The notes: generated from the sequence alone by a model not told the origin. Shown: positions 1-12,693, numbered from the stretch's first letter. The stretch: 64,000 bases of DNA from Lindgomyces ingoldianus (GCF_010093535.1 NW_022985182.1:569785-633784); one strand, 5' to 3'. Numbers and translations are program-made.

Positions 1-1475
1 GGTCTCCTCGATCCGGACGGTTGGGGGTTTAATTCACTGCCGACCTGTGTTTCCGTATTTGAGTCACAGTGCGTGGTCTTAGAAGAGTTCGTAGGGTCAT
101 CAATTATGCGCCCGTCAGTAATGCGCTCGTTAGTTATGCGCTGGGAAAGCTTGACTAGCTGTTCTTTCAGCCTTACTGACTCCTCCAAAGGCATCCGCTC
201 AATGACCCTTGCGACATCTTCAGCCGAGCCCTCTTGCATGGCTTGTCGAAGGTCTTCTGGGATCTCATCGCTGTCTTGCCACAACTTGAAAATAGCTTGG
301 CGCTTCCTGTTAGAAGAAGACGAGCGGCGAGTTTGGGGAAGGGGCCGAGTCGGCTCCTCTTCCCCATTATTCTCTGGCACTTCTTCGGCAGGTGGATTGT
401 CGTAAACTCGTTCTCCTTCCTGCTCCTCCCCCTCCTCTTCTTCTTCTTCATCATCAATTTGGTCTTCCTCCAGGTCCGGTTCTGCAGCTTCCCTAGCCCT
501 GTCTGCGGCAGCATCGTCGTCGCCAAGTGCTACCATATTGATGACGGGTTGTTGCTGGACCACCCATTCTCGGATGAGGAATATTAGAATGAAGGCAACC
601 ACGACCAGAAGGGTGATGATTTGGCCCTCGAGCACGTCGATTAGAAACCCGTTCGCAGCCTGTGAGGGAAACCAATTGAAGAAAGAAATGTCGGAGAGCA
701 GAGAAGGATTCCGCGGTGCGAGGGCATCGGCGGTAGTGTTAAGGTCAGTACTGTTCGTAGCAGAAGGAACTTTGAAATCAGGAATGGAATAGGCAGCGCC
801 AAAGAAGAAGTGTTTTATTAACGTCCAGACGGTGGGTTCGCCAGAGCTCATGTTCAGGGTGGGAGAGAAGGGCATGAGCAGACTGGGGAGTGGAAGAGAC
901 ACGGACATATTGGCGGCTTTGGCAGATTCGATAGCAGAGCGCTCCGTCTCCAGATCCCAAGGTTGTGACGGCGAAGCCTGGGGATCCTTCTCGGCCGTGG
1001 CAGGGTAGAGGTCCCGAGTCCAGCCTCCGTCGCCGACCCAGAATAGACTCCGCCAAACTACACGCATGCAATATGGAAGCAAAACCAGCCAGACAGAGGC
1101 CACCAGCACGGCACGAAACCACGTTATGAGCATCCTCAGGACGTGTATGGCGGCGCGGCGGAGGAAGACGGAGGTCGGGATTCGATTCGGCATGGTGGGG
1201 TGGTACAGCTTGGTGAATCGGAAAGGCGTCTTGCACAGTTCACAGTACTTTTTCTGCGAGTGCGACAGCCACTCCATCAAGCACTCCTGGTGGACGAACT
1301 TGATGCTCCCGCTGCATTTACAGGGATAGAAGAGTGGTTCATCTGTGGTACCCTCGCCCCTGCATATGCGACATGTATCGCCATCGTCGCCGGAGCCTTT
1401 GGACGTGTTTGTGGCGTATTCGGGATCGTTCATGACATCTGGCTCACTTGCGGAGGATGGACCCGGGGTGGACAT
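1..1475 (-). CDS. SSM4: Doa10/Ssm4-type ER membrane RING-CH ubiquitin ligase, N-terminal part
   Basis: This is the start of an ER/inner-nuclear-membrane E3 ligase of the Doa10/SSM4/MARCH6 family, which ubiquitinates misfolded ER and nuclear proteins for ERAD. The frame is open without introns from the ATG at 1475 to the left edge (491 codons), so the 3' part is missing. A C4HC3 RING-CH domain lies at residues 35-81 (C35, C38, C52, C54, H62, C65, C78, C81), starting TCRICRGEG and ending KKYCELCK. Two hydrophobic segments follow (around residues 108-130, and near ITLLVVVAFILIFLIR), then a long acidic stretch rich in Asp and Glu, as in this family. The first in-frame ATG gives a short leader before the RING, the usual layout. 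The family call is firm; the full length and the later membrane segments are not visible. Confidence 0.93.
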   Translation of the reverse strand, partial: MSTPGPSSASEPDVMNDPEYATNTSKGSGDDGDTCRICRGEGTTDEPLFYPCKCSGSIKFVHQECLMEWLSHSQKKYCELCKTPFRFTKLYHPTMPNRIPTSVFLRRAAIHVLRMLITWFRAVLVASVWLVLLPYCMRVVWRSLFWVGDGGWTRDLYPATAEKDPQASPSQPWDLETERSAIESAKAANMSVSLPLPSLLMPFSPTLNMSSGEPTVWTLIKHFFFGAAYSIPDFKVPSATNSTDLNTTADALAPRNPSLLSDISFFNWFPSQAANGFLIDVLEGQIITLLVVVAFILIFLIREWVVQQQPVINMVALGDDDAAADRAREAAEPDLEEDQIDDEEEEEEGEEQEGERVYDNPPAEEVPENNGEEEPTRPLPQTRRSSSSNRKRQAIFKLWQDSDEIPEDLRQAMQEGSAEDVARVIERMPLEESVRLKEQLVKLSQRITNERITDGRIIDDPTNSSKTTHCDSNTETQVGSELNPQPSGSRR

Positions 1476-2674
1476 GGCTGTGGTTCTCGGGGGATTGGTG
1501 GGACAAGAGGGTTGAGGAGGAGGGGGAGGAGGAGAGGATGTAGGAGGAGAGATTATATAATTGAGTGATCGCGGGGGAAGCCGCCGCGACGTGATTCAAG
1601 GACTCATCGGAGACGCGAAAGGGAGCGTGGAGGTGAGGAAGGCATCGGAAGCCCAGTCGTGGGAGCAAGTCGTGGGAGCACAAAGTTGGGGACTGGTATT
1701 TACGGGCAGGGTCCAATAGTTCGAACTGAAGGAGAGAAGCGACGGGGCGGAGGGTGACTTTGAGGTATGAGGGGTCTGTAGGGCGGACGAACGAAGAGCC
1801 GGAGCAGTGAAGAGTAGGAAAGAGCGGTGGATGTGGTTGAGTGAAGCCCAGTTAGAGCCGAACTCGGGTCGGGAGGTGACGATGGGGGGGGGGGGAGTGG
1901 AAATGGGCCGTGCAGGGCTGGGAGTGGCGCGCCACAAGGAAGGCCGTTTTGGCAAACGCTTTGATGTCCCAAGCACTGCATGGGATCGCAGCCACTGAAC
2001 ATGACGAAAGTCAGAAATATCTGGGCCACAGGGTATTAACCTTCTCTTCGTTGAGCGTTGATGGGAGAAAGAATTGCCTTCTCGACAAATTACCCACACC
2101 AAGTAGTATGCAAGAATGTTTTTGGGCCATGGGCATCTCTGCATGCAGACCTGAAGCACTACTTCGCAGCACGGAGAGGTTCGCGCTGTCTCATCTGCCT
2201 CAGGTGCTGCAAGGCTCCTCTGGCCTTTCATCCATAAGTGCCCAGTGAATGCCCACCCCCTCTCCCCCCCCATCGCGGTTCCTCGACCTGCATCGTCTCG
2301 CTATTTGTACCCTCACGAACCAATCGCGTCAACCAGCCACGCTAGGGCAGAGCTGCAGGCCGCCATTACATCATCCCTGTGAAGCTCGGTTGGGGTGTGT
2401 GCCCTGGCAATCTGGTTTCCATCAACACCATCATCAGTACGCTCTCTTGCGCCTTTTCTGCACCAGACGACGAGCGGATCCACTCTCGTAAGTCCTCCCA
2501 GAATCCACCAGCGATTCCTTCCGGTGCTGATTCATCGACTGATGCCATGCAGACGCCCGTCACCCCCCGTCTTCACCGCCGAACTAGACTGATCAACACG
2601 CGAACAAACAACTCATCATCTCTTTTTTTTGCCATATAGACTGCCTGCGAAGACCCGCTCGGGGTGCTGCAGCA
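1476..2674. promoter_or_regulatory. Divergent promoter region between SSM4 and the next gene
   Basis: About 1.2 kb separates two divergently transcribed genes and must carry both promoters. It contains a G8 run near 1886 and C-rich runs near 2260-2275. Long open frames here lack recognisable protein character and overlap in several frames. No specific regulatory element can be named. Confidence 0.5.
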
Positions 2675-5600
2675 ATGGCTGCCCAAAGCAATGGGAGGGC
2701 GAAGAAGCCCAAGAAATCTGCTGCGAACGGCCATCCGAACGGCCACGCAAGCAAGTCGAGCATCTCTGCACCACTTGCACGATCGCCGACGCAGGCGCGG
2801 CAGAGGAAGGGCGTCATGAAAGGCTTCACAAACGTCTTTGGAAGGTACGCTTGTCTCCCACCCAGGAAATGCTGGGGTCCCCCCTCGTTCGGTTTGGCAT
2901 GTGATAGAGATGAAAAGTCTCTAGCTATGCTAACTGCAGAGGGAGCGTGGAGGCTTATATGGAAGCTTAATCATCAAACCCACCAAAATCACCAAGATCA
3001 CTAAAATTACAACAATCACAACAAATATCCCATGCTAACCTCGTCGCTAGACTATTGTCGTGGTATATCCTCATCACCGTCTTCTTCCGCTGCCCCTCCT
3101 CTCTCTCCTCCATTTCGGAGACTTCGCCGCAGATTTGCAAGCCCTATCTCCACGCCCGATCATACGCGGCGCCATACTTGGATCCATACTATCACACCTA
3201 CATAGCCCCCCAAATCGAGAAGGTCCAACCGTACGTCGACCGTCTCGACGCTCAGGTGTACACTCCCGTAGCGACCTTTGCCAAGGATAAGTACGCGGTC
3301 TATGGCGCCCATCGAGTAGACCAAGCCCAAAAGTATCTGGAAGCGGAGTGGGATAGCACCCTTCGCCCTCAGTTGCAGAATGCTCAGAAGCAAGTAACGG
3401 CTCAATACGATGCACACTTGGCGCCACACGTCAAGCAGGCCTCCGACTACGTCGCACCCTACTATGAGCAGACAAAAGAGAGCATGTTGGAGATATATCA
3501 TCTCTCCGTACTCCCGGCATACGAAGCCGCCTTGCCTTATGCACAGCAAAGTTACCGCCATGGCCACCACATTGTCTCCCACATAATCTTTCCCTACGTC
3601 CGCTCTGCCAGAGAAATTAGCTGGACCTTTCTTACTCGAACTCTGTGGCCTCAACTCCGAGTGCTCTATGGAGACAATGTTGAGCCTCAGCTAGTTCGGA
3701 TCCGAGAAAGGCTTGGAAGGTACCGAGACGGGCAGAAGATTGAGTCCATTTTCGACAGCGCCGTCGAGTCGGATCCGTAAGCGCAGAAGTCCAGATAGCA
3801 CATTCGCCCACTAACATGGAATAGAACCAATGCGTCAGGAACCACAAAGATGATGCCCACGGTAGCGATACCGTCTGACATTGATGCCGACTCGGCTCGC
3901 GAGATGATGGATCTTCTTTGGTCCTCCGATACCTCAACCGCCGAGGTCACGACAGCGACGGGGACGGCGCCGGCAGGGTCCACTGAACCCCAACTTACAG
4001 GTGAAGAGCTGCGAGAGAAGCTTAACAACGATCTGAGGCAATGGCAGTCCAAGTTTGCGGAGGCAGCTGATAAAGGTGCAGAGGATCTGGAGCAGCGAGT
4101 TGCCGAACTTACCAAGCGCCAAGTCGAAAATGGTGTCAAGGGACACGGAGCGGCTCTGGTCGTCCAGCTTGAGGAGACGTCGAAATCAACCATCGAGAAG
4201 TTTAGGAAGTTCATTAAGCAGGCTGTGGAGAATCTTCCTGAAGATGCTACCGAGGAACAGCTGGAGTCCGTCTATGAAAAGTGTATCGGGAAGACCCGTG
4301 AGCTCGGACTTCAGGTCAAAGAAAAGGCCCAGGCGGTTCGAACCTGGAAGGCTTCCTATGATGAAGAGACAGATAACCTTGTGAAGGCCGCGGTCGAGAA
4401 CACTCTCGCTGTCCTTGATCGTATTCACGGCTTAGGCCTTCAGGAGGTAGGAATGCGGTGGGCTTGGACCGACGGTGTGACTTATAATGATTGGCAGAAT
4501 TACCATAAGCTAAGAAATACGCTTACAGAGTGGGAAGAAGAAGTCGAAGCCGTCGGCTCACGACACGAAGGTCTTAGGGTTGCGCACGAAGAGTCTAAGA
4601 AGCTTGAAGACGATGCCATGGCCATCTCGGCGAAGATGGTCAGCGAATTGGTTCGACTGAAGGAGGTCGCGAAATGGAAGATCTGGGCCAACGATGCGAC
4701 AGACGACTTCACGAACAAGAAAGTCCCTGCCAGGGCTTTCAAGGTCGCCAAAGATGTTGTCGATAGTGTGGAGTCAGCTGCCTCTAAGGTATCTGAGTCC
4801 ATTGTAGGCTCAGAGCAGCCAGCCACCGAAAGCCGAGCTTCCGTTGTCAAAGACAAAGTTGCCGATGCTTCCTCCAAGGTATCCGAAGCCATCCTTAGCT
4901 CCAAAACCACAGCAGAGAGCGTGGCGCCTGAAGTAGGGGAGAAGGTTGAGGATGTTACGAAAGAAGCTAAGGAAACTATTTCTTCCGTAATTGACGAGCC
5001 CAAGAGGGTGCTGGGAGGAGCGATGGCTCAGGTGATGGCCGAAGCTAAAGAAATCGTGTTAGATGACGTCATTGAGGATGATGAGGCGGGAACATATTCG
5101 GAGAAAGTTCAAAGCATGGTCGCTGAAGCCGGTGATCGTGCCGCCGACCTCAGCAGGGCTGTCAGTGAAGCACTTCTGGGCCCGTCGAAGACCCAAGGAT
5201 CGGTGGAGTCGATCACTTCGCTGGCTAGTGAGCAGTATGAGCGGGCTATGGCTGCCGCGTCGAGCGTTCTGTACGGCACCGAGCAGCAGCCAATCGAAAG
5301 TATGACGAGCGTTGCTTCCGAGAAGTTTGCTCAGGCAGTAACTGCGTAAGTTCAACTATTTAAGTTCCAACCATATCTAATCTTTTGCATAGAGCATCGT
5401 ACGCTATATATGGCACCCCCACTCCAACTGCCATAATCAAGACTGTCCAGATCCAGGCCAGTTCTCGATACAATGATGCCATTAGTTTGGCGAACGAGCA
5501 GTATTCCGACGCCAAATCACAGCTTTCAGAGCTCTTCTCAGGAAAACTAAAACCCGCCCATGAGACTATGCTGTCGATGATTGAAAAGGCCTATTCTGAT

Positions 5601-6977
5601 TCCATTGCTGCTGCTAGCGAGAGATTGCAGGTCGCTTTGCAGTACACCGATTCAATCAAAAGCTATGCTGCCGGTCCCACTCAGGGATACTTCGAATCTG
5701 TCTCCTCGATTGCGTCGTCAAAGCTGTCTGAGGGCATTAGTGCCGCATCCGCCCAGCTTTCCCTCCAAACAACACCCGCGCTTGGAGGCGCACGTCGGCA
5801 ATACTACGAAGCTCTCGGTCTCGCTCATGCGCAGTACTCAGAATTCCTTAACGCTGCTTCAACTGCTGCGTACGGACCCCAACAAGGGACTATTGAGTCT
5901 ATTGCTTCTGTAGTCTCAGAGTCGGCGTCATCAATTGCGTCGGAGATCTCTGGATCTGCGCAATCCGTTGCTTCCCAAGTCAGTGAGGCGGCTGAATCTG
6001 CTGCTTCACGCGTCAGCTCTGGTGTCATCGGCACTGAGACTCCCTTGACTGGGTCCGTCGCCTCGGAAGCAAGTCAAAACTGGGAAGCTCTCATCGCGAA
6101 AGCCAGCACACAAATATACGGCGCACCTACACCATGGGCTGAATCGATTTACTCTCAAGCCGGTGCATATGGTGCTCAGGCTACCACCCAAGCCGGAGAA
6201 CAGTACGCCGCCGTCCAAGCCCTCATCTCCGAGCTTGTTGTCGGAAAAGAGCCTGATTTCACAGAGAGCGTGATGCTCAGGTTCTCCTCTGCCTATTACA
6301 TCGGATTCCCAGCCGCCGTATCTTCAATGAACTCCTACGCTAGTGAAAACTACGAAGCTGCAACATCTTACGCAGCAGATGCGTATTCTTCGGCTTCCTC
6401 CGTCGTTAGCCCCGCATTCACCCCTCCCCCCGTTGTCGAAAACATCCTGAGCCAGGTCAACGAGCAGATCAGCATGGCCGTCGAAAGCGCGTCTATCGCC
6501 CTGTATGGCACGCCAAAAGGCAGAATCGAAGAAGCCAGTGAATCCGCTGCGTCCGCGTACGCATCCTTGCAATCTAAAGCCAGTGAAGCTATTTTTGGAA
6601 CCCAAGAGGCCCAGAATAGCTTCGCCGCTATTGCAGCGAGTGCGCAAGCGGCGATCAATGAGGCTGTCTTTGGCACGCCTACGCCGAGCGGATATGTGGT
6701 GTCAGTTACTAGTGGCGCTGAGAGCGTGTATAGCTCTATTTCATCTGTTGCGAGCGAAAAAGTGGCGGATGTGGCAAATGCTGTTAGTGAGGCTATCTAT
6801 AGGCCTGAGCAAGGGGCTGTAGAGAGCGCGAGGAGTAGGGTAGCGGCTGCAGTTGAGGCAGCGAATTCCCGCATCAGTGAAATGTATGCAGGTGCAGCGA
6901 AGAGTGTGGAAGAAGGTGCGAACAGCATGTCGAGCGTGGTGACAGCGGCGACGCAAAGAGTCAAGGATGAGTTGTAG
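2675..6977 (+). CDS. Large repeat-rich protein with N-terminal membrane segment and YGT repeats, function unknown
   Basis: Four exons (2675-2844, 3051-3776, 3825-5345, 5393-6977) join in frame to 1333 aa. Donors are GTACGC, GTAAGC and GTAAGT, and CTAAC-like branch sites precede the first two acceptors. The start is the ATG of MAAQSNGRAKKPKK, a basic leader. A hydrophobic stretch (LLSWYILITVFF) follows near residue 58, then Tyr/Pro-rich segments. The middle is charged and helical. The rest is a run of Ala/Ser-rich units built around the motif [Ala/Ile/Leu]-[Tyr/Phe]-Gly-Thr, often followed by Pro-Thr-Pro or Gln and then Glu-Ser. Amphipathic helices of this kind resemble apolipoprotein or lipid-droplet coat proteins, but that is inference. 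From memory, homologues have been labelled hoxa13-like in fungal databases; no homeodomain is visible. Splicing is well supported, function is not. Confidence 0.82.
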
Positions 6978-8107
6978 GTGAACGAGAGAAGATGGATGAA
7001 GGGTGGAGGAATTGCAAGACGACACAACACCTGCATCAATAATGGGCAGGAAGATGATAGGGTGGCTCCTGAGCTTGCACGCTCACCTCCCACTAGGCTG
7101 GATATCATATCAGAGCCTTCTCACGAATCCCTCACTAAAAACGAACATGAACCCAAATTTGCAGAACCTCCCGACCCCTTTTTTTCACACCCCTGGATTC
7201 AGTTCGCCAGTCGAATACCCTTCTCTTCTCTCCTTGAGCACGTGGAATAATTGTATCTGTCTGCTCTGTTCTGTTACTGTAGATGTACAACTAGCCAGCT
7301 CCCCCACTTCATCCCTAAGGTCTATTTCCTTTCTTCTGTGGCGAGCACTCTTGCTCTTGCACTTGGTCCTGGCGGTCTATTTTTGCTTGATTCCCCTATA
7401 TCCATGATAGTTGGTCGTTCAGCTGGTTTCTGCTTCTGCTTCTGTCTGCTTTTAGGGCCGGTTAGGATGGGGAAGGGGAGCGTTGGTAGTATGAATAATG
7501 CAATGTACGTTACATAGTTTATGTTATGATGCTGAGCTACGGACTTGTTTGACATTCACAATACCCAAAGATCTAGTCCAGATGACTAACAGACAAGCTG
7601 GTCGCTATAACCTACTTGGCCCTGCTTTTTATATACAATCAGGTGTGATTATGGAAGTGTAATTGCGGATCGGAGATCAACGCACTGTAAGGCTGTCTGA
7701 GGCAATCAAACCCGTCCCCCCAGCTGCCTCCTCCCTTGCCGTCCAATCCTCGTCTATGTAGCCCCCTGTACGCCGTTTTCAGGTGGAGGACTCCCGGCAG
7801 CTCAGAATTAGCTTGGACAGGGACACTCCATGGTTCTGACGAAAATTCTGCAAGGGGTTACTACCTAGGTTCCCGACCCCCTGTTTGTCTTCCGAGACAT
7901 GAAAAAACATTCCCCGTCATACGGACGGGTCAAATGACGTCAGAAAATCGTTCTAAATGCTAATAGCACTTGAAATGGATTTTCGGACCTCGTCGCTTCC
8001 AAAATTCGATGCTAGATGCGAGTCACTGCTGGACCATGGTTGGTGGGCGAGCCCAGCGTGGGTAACTATGCTCGTCTACGTCTGCGACCAGGTGATATAA
8101 TCCGTGC
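6978..8107. other. Intergenic stretch between convergent genes
   Basis: This 1.1 kb holds the 3' flanks of two convergent genes. No conserved protein frame, tRNA or clear repeat was seen. Confidence 0.5.
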
Positions 8108-10401
8108 TCATCTCCTCGCATAGTATGGATCGTCGCTCCTAATGATGTAAATCTGGCCTACGAGAACGACACAACCTACCGTCATCGCAATCGCAATAAT
8201 CGGCAGATTCACCCTCGCAAAATCCAGTCTATGCACGCGGATGTGTTTTCTGGCAAGGATATCCCGCCATAGAAGCCCGGCTAGCGATGCGGAAAAGGCA
8301 GCGCTGAAAGCACCGTAGTTGACGCCTAGTGCCATGCTGTAAACGGTGGCCCAGAAGGTGCGGTCCGTAATGGTGGTGCCGTTTTTGGTATGAATTTGTT
8401 GCCAGGCTTGAATTACGCGGCAGAGGAGGATGGTTGTACCAATGTTTGTGCCAGCGAACTGGGAGTGGACATTAGCTTGTTGTTTTATATGCGTGGGTTA
8501 AAGAGAAATGGGGTGGGGGTTTTGAAATTGGAGATGGAGACGAAGACTCACGTTACAGAGTATCACAGACAGGAAGCCCATGCCTCCAATAGCACCAACA
8601 GTCCCTGTCTTATTTACCCAATGATCCCATCCATATGCAAACACAGGTACCCAGCCCTTAGTCACCAAAGCCTGCACGAGCACAAACATAGAGAACGCAA
8701 AAGGTACAAGTGCGTATGGCAAATGGGCAGCCACGGTCGTCGAGGTTGGAAATGTCTCCTGCAACCACCGCCACAATTCCGTGATCAGCGAGACAAGTGT
8801 TTGTGGCTCCGGCGTCTGGGAAGGCGGCCGTTCCTGTAATACAGATCCCTGGTTACTGAAGTTCAGGTTCATCTCAGGTTTCTTCTCGTCTACCTCGCCG
8901 TTTGGTATCGTGATTAACAACCCTTGTGGAGGATTATTCGAGACTGTGGGCGTCAACTCCTGCCTCTCGTCGTCGGCGTTTGCCATTTTGCTCTTACTGC
9001 TGCCTGCGCGGCTCTCGGCATGCGGCTGCACTTCTGGCGAATATGTTTGCGCCAGAGCGGGTAGAACGGGTTCGTACATGAGAATAGCGTCCTGCCCGCC
9101 TTGCCCTCGAGCCGCTCTCTCAGCTCGCGCAGTTTCGAATTCCCGGCGACCCTTACGAGAGATATCGCGCGTCTCGTGTCGATGGACCCACCCGAAACAC
9201 ACGTCCCAGCAGAACATGACGAACGCGCCCGGCAACGTGACCCAGTAGACGGGACGCGGGTAGGTGCTCTGGGTTGCAGCGTTGAGAGATAACAAGGTGA
9301 TGAGCGTGACGGCCATGACGACGCCGCCGAATGCCGCGCCTCCTTTGTCCAGGAATGGATTCATGATTTCTTCAAGGGAGAGGAGTTGGCCTGGTTCATC
9401 GTTCGCGGCATTGATCTCCTGTTCCTCATCTTTGCCCCGCGCGTGTGGGATATTGGGGTTCACGGGCTTTCGGTCTCGGACTTCCTGTGGAAGCTCGTGC
9501 ATCTTAATGGAATATGGGATCAGGGATTCGTTTGCGAAGACGATATATAGCAGGAAAGGGAATAGAACAATGGCTGTGACAACGACAGGGACAATGATAT
9601 TCGCGGTGTAGTTGATGAACTTGATGTTGAAAGCACCGGCCAGGACAAGGTTGGTAGGGTTGGACGAAACGAGGATGGCTGAGCCGATGTTTGCTACAGC
9701 GAATTGCGCATGGATCCATGCCCGCGGGTGGACAATGTTGCTCGAAACCCGGGTCATGTAGGCTAGGAATGCCGTACCTGAAAGGATGACGGGGTCGTTT
9801 CCGATGAAAGCAGTCAGGGCGAAGAAGAAGGCATATAGGTAGAAGAACAACCTGTGCCCAACGTCGCCGCCCCATTGAAGCACTTTGAAGGCCAGGTACC
9901 TGATGAGGCCGGAAGCGTCGATGGAGATGGCAATATATGCTAACGACATGAAGAAGGCCATGATATCGATCGGCGAGATGTGGTTCGAGCCAATTGTACC
10001 ATCGTGTACTTCTTTTCGGCCAATAGCCAGGATGGCGAGCAAGAAGAGATCCCCAATCAAGGGGGCCGTAACAAAGTTCAGGGGGAATTTGAGCCGTACA
10101 AATGGCTTAAACTTGCCATTATCATCTTCAGATCCATGTCGACCCCCGGTGTTTCTTGGCGATATTATTCGCCAGGTGCTCAGGGCATTCAGGAAAGCAT
10201 CTGCAACTGATCGGGGGATGTAGATGGGAATGTGGAAAGGGAAAAGCACAATGACATTGGTGATAACGAAAACGACGAGTGTGACAATTGATCGCCACTG
10301 TTTGATATGGTTGGTATCAAGATCTATTGCCGTTTCTTCAACCCTTTGGTTGTGTCAGGTCAGCCATTGCGCAGAAGGCAAACGCCATGCGAAGCTTACA
10401 T
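8108..10401 (-). CDS. ArsB/NhaD (CitMHS)-type anion permease
   Basis: This is a multi-pass transporter of the ion-transporter superfamily that includes arsenite pump ArsB and citrate carriers; the substrate cannot be told. Coding segments are 10401-10400, 10343-8552 and 8458-8108, giving 714 aa. Intron 2 (8459-8551) has GTGAGT and joins SVILCN to FAGTNIGTT. Diagnostic segments are FIGNDPVILSGTAFLAY and NIGSAILVSSNPTNLVLAG, which match the two re-entrant substrate loops of the family. A hydrophilic loop carrying the His/Arg-rich MHRHETRD-like region sits mid-protein. The first transmembrane span (IVTLVVFVITNVIVLFP) has no genomic in-frame ATG just before it. The only nearby start arises by removing a 56-base intron (10344-10399, GTAAGC..AAAG), which joins AT to G. 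That start choice is inference; the rest is well supported. Confidence 0.88.
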
Positions 10402-10763
10402 TGTGAAGCTCCACCACCCGCAGTCGTCGGAGTCAAGCACGGCACCTTTCGAGGTATGTTCTGCAACTGCGAGAGCAGAACTGATTAAAAGGAATGACCA
10501 GGAAACTCGGACTCTGACGACGTTGATGGGCTTGCTGGGTCTAATGATGGGCGGCTCTTCCCCGTGGCTGAGTTTGCCGCCAAGATGAACCGGTGAGCAA
10601 GATCGAGGCTGAGCATTCGCTCGCCCTGCTATGTAATCCCACGTGACGCGGCAACCGGTCAACCTCATTCAGAGCACACCCCAACTTTGTACAGTGAGGC
10701 GTGCAATTGCGAGGCGGAGCTAATAAGCAAACCATCCTGCAGACCACACCTCACTCAACCGAA
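10402..10763. promoter_or_regulatory. Divergent promoter between permease and membrane protein genes
   Basis: About 360 bases lie between two divergent starts. Some of it is the likely 5' untranslated exon of the permease. No named element is recognised. Confidence 0.45.
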
Positions 10764-12693
10764 ATGCCTCGCTCTCTTCTCGGTACTGAAGAGCGAAGAG
10801 CAATACGACTCTTGCCCATAAACCCCTTGCAAGACCTATCAACAAGCGTCGGCGACATCTTTCCCCACCTACTTTATTCTGTCCCAGAGCCATCCATCGC
10901 TGACGAGAGGTAATGCCAGCTCTCAATTCAGCCTCGCTCTTACAGACTCTCGTTGATCGAAGCACTTTCTCAGCATCAAATCAGTCTGCGAACGCCACTA
11001 GTGACCCTTTGGAAGTTGTCTGCGCCTGGCCGGTATCTGGTCAATATGGGCCAGGCACAAGATTTTTGTATGCAGATTTCGCAAATAGTTTGTACTAAAC
11101 TCACTGACATATCATTTCTTTCCTCTACAGATATTATGTTCTTGTAGCAGCCTGTGTTTTTGCTCGAAAAGCAGTATGGCTCAGGAACGCGTGCTTGGCG
11201 GCTGCGTTGCTTTTTCCTGCTGTGGCTGCCATCCATGGTATCGTGCTCGCAACACTGCACGTTAATGGTCAGTACTTCATTTAGAGGCTGCATTCTTGCA
11301 ACTAATAGTTCTATACCCTAGGTGCTGTAGACATGGATGTCTTCGGAGCATTTCAACTGTGCTCGATTGGCATCTTGGCCGCTCCACTGACGGTCCGGCT
11401 ATCTCGGACCTACTTCTTCGATCCGGGCCGTAATACCATCTTCTTGTGGACCGGCCTTGTTCTTGCTGGTAAGTAGCCATCTTAATAATATTTTCCAACA
11501 AAAGTTCCTGATACAGCTGTTCAAGGTCTACTAAGCCTAACTGTCGAATTCTACCGTATTAATCCGTCCGATTGCCATGACGAACAAGGCAACCCGCTCT
11601 CTCGTAAGAACTTTTCCTACGACCAGACCACCTGTGGCCTCAATTGTTCTGTTGAGCACGGTCCGCGCTCTCCCATGCGAGATGGTTCGGCAAACAACAT
11701 TTACGTGATCCCCGCGCCAGACAAGCTCACTTTCAACACCGCCATGCTTCTCGCAGCTGCATGCTGTATCCCCGCGATTCTCTCACTGGCTTTCATGTTT
11801 AATAAGATCCTCGAGATGAACTGGAGGAAACTCCATCGCGACGATGGTGAAGATGAGCGAATTGACGAGCCGATTGAGGGCACGAACGGTGCCACTATCG
11901 GGAAGATGAAGGGGGTCAACAGCACGATCAGGATGCTGCTGGGCGTCGTGGAGATACCTTTATTCAGTGGCGCAGTACTTGCTATTCTCGCAATAGGCGA
12001 GAACAATTTCTTTAGTAAACAGGTCAGGTTTCAGACTGAACCCATCGCTAGCATCGGTAAGAGTTTGCCCTTACTCGTAGTGTTTCCAATTCGCTGATAG
12101 TCGTAGGCCAATGGGCTCCCATTGCTGGCACAGTATTAGCGGTTGCTGGTTCGGCTATGTCCTTGCTGACAACAAATGTTGAGGTTGTGAATGAGGACGA
12201 ATCCAAGACAAGATCTCCCATGGAGCAGGGCGCTCGAAGTCCCAGCTTAATATCTGAACTGGTACCCACAACTAGCAATCGACCTCTGACCGAGGTAGGG
12301 AACACCCGACGCAAAATTTCTCGAACGTTAACCGCCATCGGGAGCAAATTGAGCACCGCAGCGCACGACGACGTGGGCGAGTTTAAGCGCAACGAAGCGC
12401 GAAACTATCCAGAAACTCCTGGAGAGCAGTGGAAAAATCCCCAGCTAGCTCAGATTAGGCAGTCTTATAACCCTCCTCGAGATGCAGATGGAAATGTGAC
12501 GCCTGAGCTTCGAGGAGTGAGATCCAGAGCGAGTAGCTTCCACAGTAACGCCCCGTCCAGTCTGGATATCGAACGCATTGAAACAGCAGCCTCCCCTAGA
12601 CCAGCAGCACGGCGGGACACACTCGAAGTTCCAGCACCGACCCATCGCAGAAGTCGGTCGAGTCTCCGTGATGTTAACCATTTCATGGGATAG
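10764..12693 (+). CDS. Fungal multi-pass membrane protein, unrecognised family
   Basis: Six exons (10764-10909, 10946-11032, 11131-11267, 11322-11468, 11517-12056, 12107-12693) join in frame to 547 aa. The donor at 11033 (GTATCT) was chosen because it gives continuous phase into the hydrophobic YYVLVAACVFARKAV segment. About six hydrophobic spans are visible. Between the fourth and fifth there is a Cys-rich hydrophilic loop (SDCHDEQG ... TTCGLNCSVEHGPRS) with an NCS glycosylation site, probably outside the cell or in a lumen. The last 170 residues are hydrophilic, Ser/Arg/Pro-rich and likely cytosolic (RRSRSSLRDVNHFMG at the end). I do not recognise the family and assign no function. Gene structure is well supported by six consistent phases. 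Confidence 0.8.

Noticed and set aside
1596..2273. Minus-strand open frame of 225 codons upstream of SSM4
   Set aside because: Pro/Ser-rich shadow sequence overlapping other frames in the divergent promoter; no motif or splice link to SSM4, whose own frame starts at 1475.
2675..6977. Homeobox transcription factor
   Set aside because: The label hoxa13 is recalled for similar fungal proteins, but no homeodomain or other DNA-binding motif is visible.
8390..8839. Plus-strand open frame of 149 codons
   Set aside because: It is antisense to the well-supported permease exons and has no protein character.
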